Origin: Oscillospiraceae bacterium
Lineage (GTDB): Bacteria; Bacillota; Clostridia; Oscillospirales; Ruminococcaceae
DNA: 63,072 nucleotides
Assembly: GCA_017436575.1 (NCBI GenBank)
Contig: JAFSCU010000003.1
Location: forward strand, 1-63,072
Reading direction: 5' to 3'
Positions within the stretch are counted from its first letter, which is position 1, and every line of letters starts with the position of its first letter. The notes under the pieces were generated by a model that saw only the letters and a list, made by a program, of their open reading frames with translations, had not been told where the DNA came from and made no database searches. This document shows, piece by piece, positions 61,165 to 63,072 of this stretch. A program made the translations under genes and the position numbers.

Positions 61165-61900
61165 ATTAGAAATATTTAATTTAAGTAAAATAATAAAAAA
61201 AACACCATTTAGTAAAAGTACTCAAAAAAAAATTTTAAATAATATTAATATCACATTCACTCCTGGTATCAATGTGATATTAGGGCCAAATGGGGCTGGT
61301 AAAAGTACTCTATTAAATATGATTATAGATAGTACTACTGATACTAAAAATAATATTATTTATAATGGTGCTCCAACTTATCTTTCAAATCATGATTTTA
61401 GAAAAGAATTAGGTTATCTTCCTCAAAATCAACAATTATATGATTTTTTTACTGTGGAGCAATTCGCATATTATATAGCTTCGTTAAAAGGAATAAATGC
61501 TAGTAATGTTCCAGACGAAGTGCAATACGCTTTAAGGTGCATGAATTTAAATAAATATTCAAAGCAAAAAATATCTAAATTATCTGGTGGTATGAAGCAA
61601 CGTCTTTTAATAGCAACAACTATCTTAGGGCGTCCAAGTGTTATCGTTTTAGACGAGCCTTTTGTAGGACTAGACCCTATAGAACGATATCATTTTTTAG
61701 AGATTTTAAAAAAACTGTCTAAAAATAGCATAATAATCATCACAACACATATTATTTCAGATATCGAAAAAATTGCAGATAGAGTTATTTTTTTAAAAAA
61801 CGGAATGATAATTGAAAATGATTCACCTGTAAATCTTATAAATAAATATTCGCCTTCTTCAGATCTTTTTAGCGCTTATTTAAAATGTTTTAATTGTTGA
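61157..61900 (+). CDS. ABC transporter ATP-binding protein
   Basis: The 247-residue product has Walker A LGPNGAGKSTLLNM (about residue 41), Q-loop GYLPQNQQLYDFF, signature KLSGGMKQRLLIATT, Walker B VIVLDEPFVGLDP and H-loop TTHIISDIEKIAD. It resembles the ATPases of drug, bacteriocin and lantibiotic-type exporters (CcmA group). Start ATG 61157 lies in the end of the LytTR gene. The permease gene starts 8 bp after its stop. Confidence 0.93.
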   Translation: MNKLEIFNLSKIIKKTPFSKSTQKKILNNINITFTPGINVILGPNGAGKSTLLNMIIDSTTDTKNNIIYNGAPTYLSNHDFRKELGYLPQNQQLYDFFTVEQFAYYIASLKGINASNVPDEVQYALRCMNLNKYSKQKISKLSGGMKQRLLIATTILGRPSVIVLDEPFVGLDPIERYHFLEILKKLSKNSIIIITTHIISDIEKIADRVIFLKNGMIIENDSPVNLINKYSPSSDLFSAYLKCFNC

Positions 61901-61907
61901 TACACTT

Positions 61908-63072
61908 ATGAAACTACTATTAATCAATGAATTCAAGAAATTAAATTATAATACAAAAGTTCTTATTTATCTATTTTTTTTATTAGTAATTAACTCCGCA
62001 TCACTTATATACTATTCATTTATATCCTTTAATTATTCTCCTTTTGCTTATAAAAATTTATCATATGACATCTTTAAACATCAGAACTCTCAAAGATATA
62101 ATTTTATAACTCAACAGTTTGATGATTTATATAATGGAGATTTTAATTCAAGTACTTCATATACAAATAATATAAATAATGAGATAGCATTAATAGAAGA
62201 TGTCCTAAACGAATTTAATACAACAAAAACATATAAAGAATACTTATCATCAATATTAGATAAATCAAATTCATTACCTTTTTACAATATTTTTGATAAT
62301 TCATACGACTATCTAAAAATTTCTTTAATAAAAGAAAAATATGTAGAATTAATAACTATTCAGCCAATGTATATTCCACAAAATGGAATATATATTGCAA
62401 CTACATTTCCTTTTTCTCCTTTTATCATGTGCCTTGCTGCTATAATTATAAGTGCAGCTTTGATATCTGATGATAAAATGTTTACCATTATTAAAAGTAC
62501 TGTAAATGGCAGGAATAAACTTCCTGTTGTAAAATTATTAGTCTTGACACTATACTTAACAATATTTGCATGTTTAATAGCTAGCTCAAATTTAATTATA
62601 TGTGACTACTTATTCAATATTGATTATTTACTTTCCCCTATACAGAGTCTCCCTTTTCTTAGGATGAGTCCTTTTAAGTTAAACATTTTATCATATTTAA
62701 TCATATCTTTCTTTTTGAAATTGTTATTTTCTTTATTTATTGGTATATGGGGTCTTATAGCGTTTTGTAGATTTGATAATAGAATTCTGAGCACATTATA
62801 TTTCTGTCACATACCGTTAATATCATTTATACTATATAAATATCTTCCAACTTATAATAATTTTAATATATTTAAATACTTTAATTTTTTCTTGCTGATA
62901 TTTGACTACGATTTATTAAGGAAATATACCATCATTAACCTTTTACCATCATTACCAATACCTTTAATTAATATATATCCCGTTATCATTTTATCCTCAT
63001 TAATTTTTTTTATATATCAATTTTTTAAAAATTATTTATCGCAACGAAAAAAAACGTATGTACAAAATCCAG
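61908..63072 (+). CDS. ABC transporter permease (C-terminus outside window)
   Basis: An open frame from ATG 61908 runs to the window edge (388 codons, no stop). One helix near the N-terminus (about residues 18-36) is followed by an extracytoplasmic loop of about 125 residues rich in Asn, Ser and Tyr. Then come helices at about 165-190, 215-240, 260-290, 300-315, 320-330 and 350-370. This ABC-2-like plan with one large loop between helices 1 and 2 fits permeases that export or sense peptides. It belongs with the ATPase just upstream. GC content is extremely low. Confidence 0.78.
   Translation, partial: MKLLLINEFKKLNYNTKVLIYLFFLLVINSASLIYYSFISFNYSPFAYKNLSYDIFKHQNSQRYNFITQQFDDLYNGDFNSSTSYTNNINNEIALIEDVLNEFNTTKTYKEYLSSILDKSNSLPFYNIFDNSYDYLKISLIKEKYVELITIQPMYIPQNGIYIATTFPFSPFIMCLAAIIISAALISDDKMFTIIKSTVNGRNKLPVVKLLVLTLYLTIFACLIASSNLIICDYLFNIDYLLSPIQSLPFLRMSPFKLNILSYLIISFFLKLLFSLFIGIWGLIAFCRFDNRILSTLYFCHIPLISFILYKYLPTYNNFNIFKYFNFFLLIFDYDLLRKYTIINLLPSLPIPLINIYPVIILSSLIFFIYQFFKNYLSQRKKTYVQNP

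Overview
The window is a stretch of bacterial chromosome of moderate to low GC. Gene content (agr-type peptide signalling, ECF transporter module, an Mbeg1/DUF2974 hydrolase, DUF5711, a ClpE-like unfoldase, frequent TTG/GTG starts with strong GGAGG-type ribosome sites) points to an anaerobic Clostridia-class Firmicute, probably a gut member of the Ruminococcaceae/Oscillospirales-Lachnospiraceae group. That placement is inference; there is no rRNA gene here.

Layout. (1) 1-7446: one giant minus-strand secreted protein, cut by the window edge, with a signal peptide, a Pro/Ser/Glu stalk and about 38 Cys-rich zinc-ribbon-like repeats. (2) 7.5-15.7 kb, minus: an Lgt-like membrane protein, a HAD-GT2-GT2 glycan polymerising enzyme, a coiled-coil protein, an Mbeg1-like hydrolase and RodA, which suggests cell envelope work. 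(3) 15.8-19.7 kb, plus: tsaE-tsaB-rpiB-upp, then three GNAT acetyltransferases. (4) 19.8-43.9 kb: ordinary core genes, including a DAACS symporter, an AI-2E family permease, a CNNM/CorC protein, flavin reductase, tRNA-Gly, ClpE, CvpA, TruA, the ecfA1-ecfA2-ecfT module, ruvCAB, typA, a bipartite chromate transporter with an ArsR-type regulator, AAG glycosylase, a PfkB kinase, an ArsC/Spx protein, tRNA-Gln and ferredoxin. (5) 44-44.9 kb: two DUF1622 paralogues. (6) 44.9-56.6 kb, markedly AT-rich: an accessory island with a broken tyrosine integrase, a MuF/barnase toxin with its barstar between 36-bp direct repeats, an ATPase + HNH pair (Septu-like), a type I CBASS pair (CD-NTase with AGS-C sensor plus membrane Nudix effector), a decayed and an intact serine recombinase, sigma-like and XRE regulators and a Cys-rich KTR protein. 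(7) 56.8-63.1 kb, the most AT-rich part: a complete agr operon (XRE-agrA-agrC-agrB-agrD, with a 45-residue AgrD starting at GTG), a decayed secreted-protein gene, then a plus-strand LytTR regulator, ABC ATPase and ABC permease that runs off the window.

The least expected signal is non-coding. The two tRNA genes of the window (Gly-TCC at 26.2 kb and Gln-CTG at 43.3 kb) each carry a unit of 182-183 bp immediately downstream. Each unit has a roughly 128-bp body that begins with an inverted copy of the cognate tRNA's own T-arm, contains a CGTTAA box, two hairpins whose stems differ in sequence but not in form, and a conserved AGCGA..GCCAG.TAG.AT block, and ends with a direct copy of the 3' end of that tRNA plus a terminator. 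The same inverted T-arm motif lies inside the direct repeats that flank the barnase cassette. This looks like a family of small structured elements targeted to tRNA T-arms, or the att-scar footprint of one. It is the best candidate here for something undescribed.

How the parts relate. Region 6 groups at least three anti-phage or competition modules beside recombinase debris, which is typical of a defence island built by repeated integration. Region 7 probably couples a cyclic peptide signal to a membrane transporter through LytTR-family DNA-binding proteins, though no operator was clear enough to prove the link.
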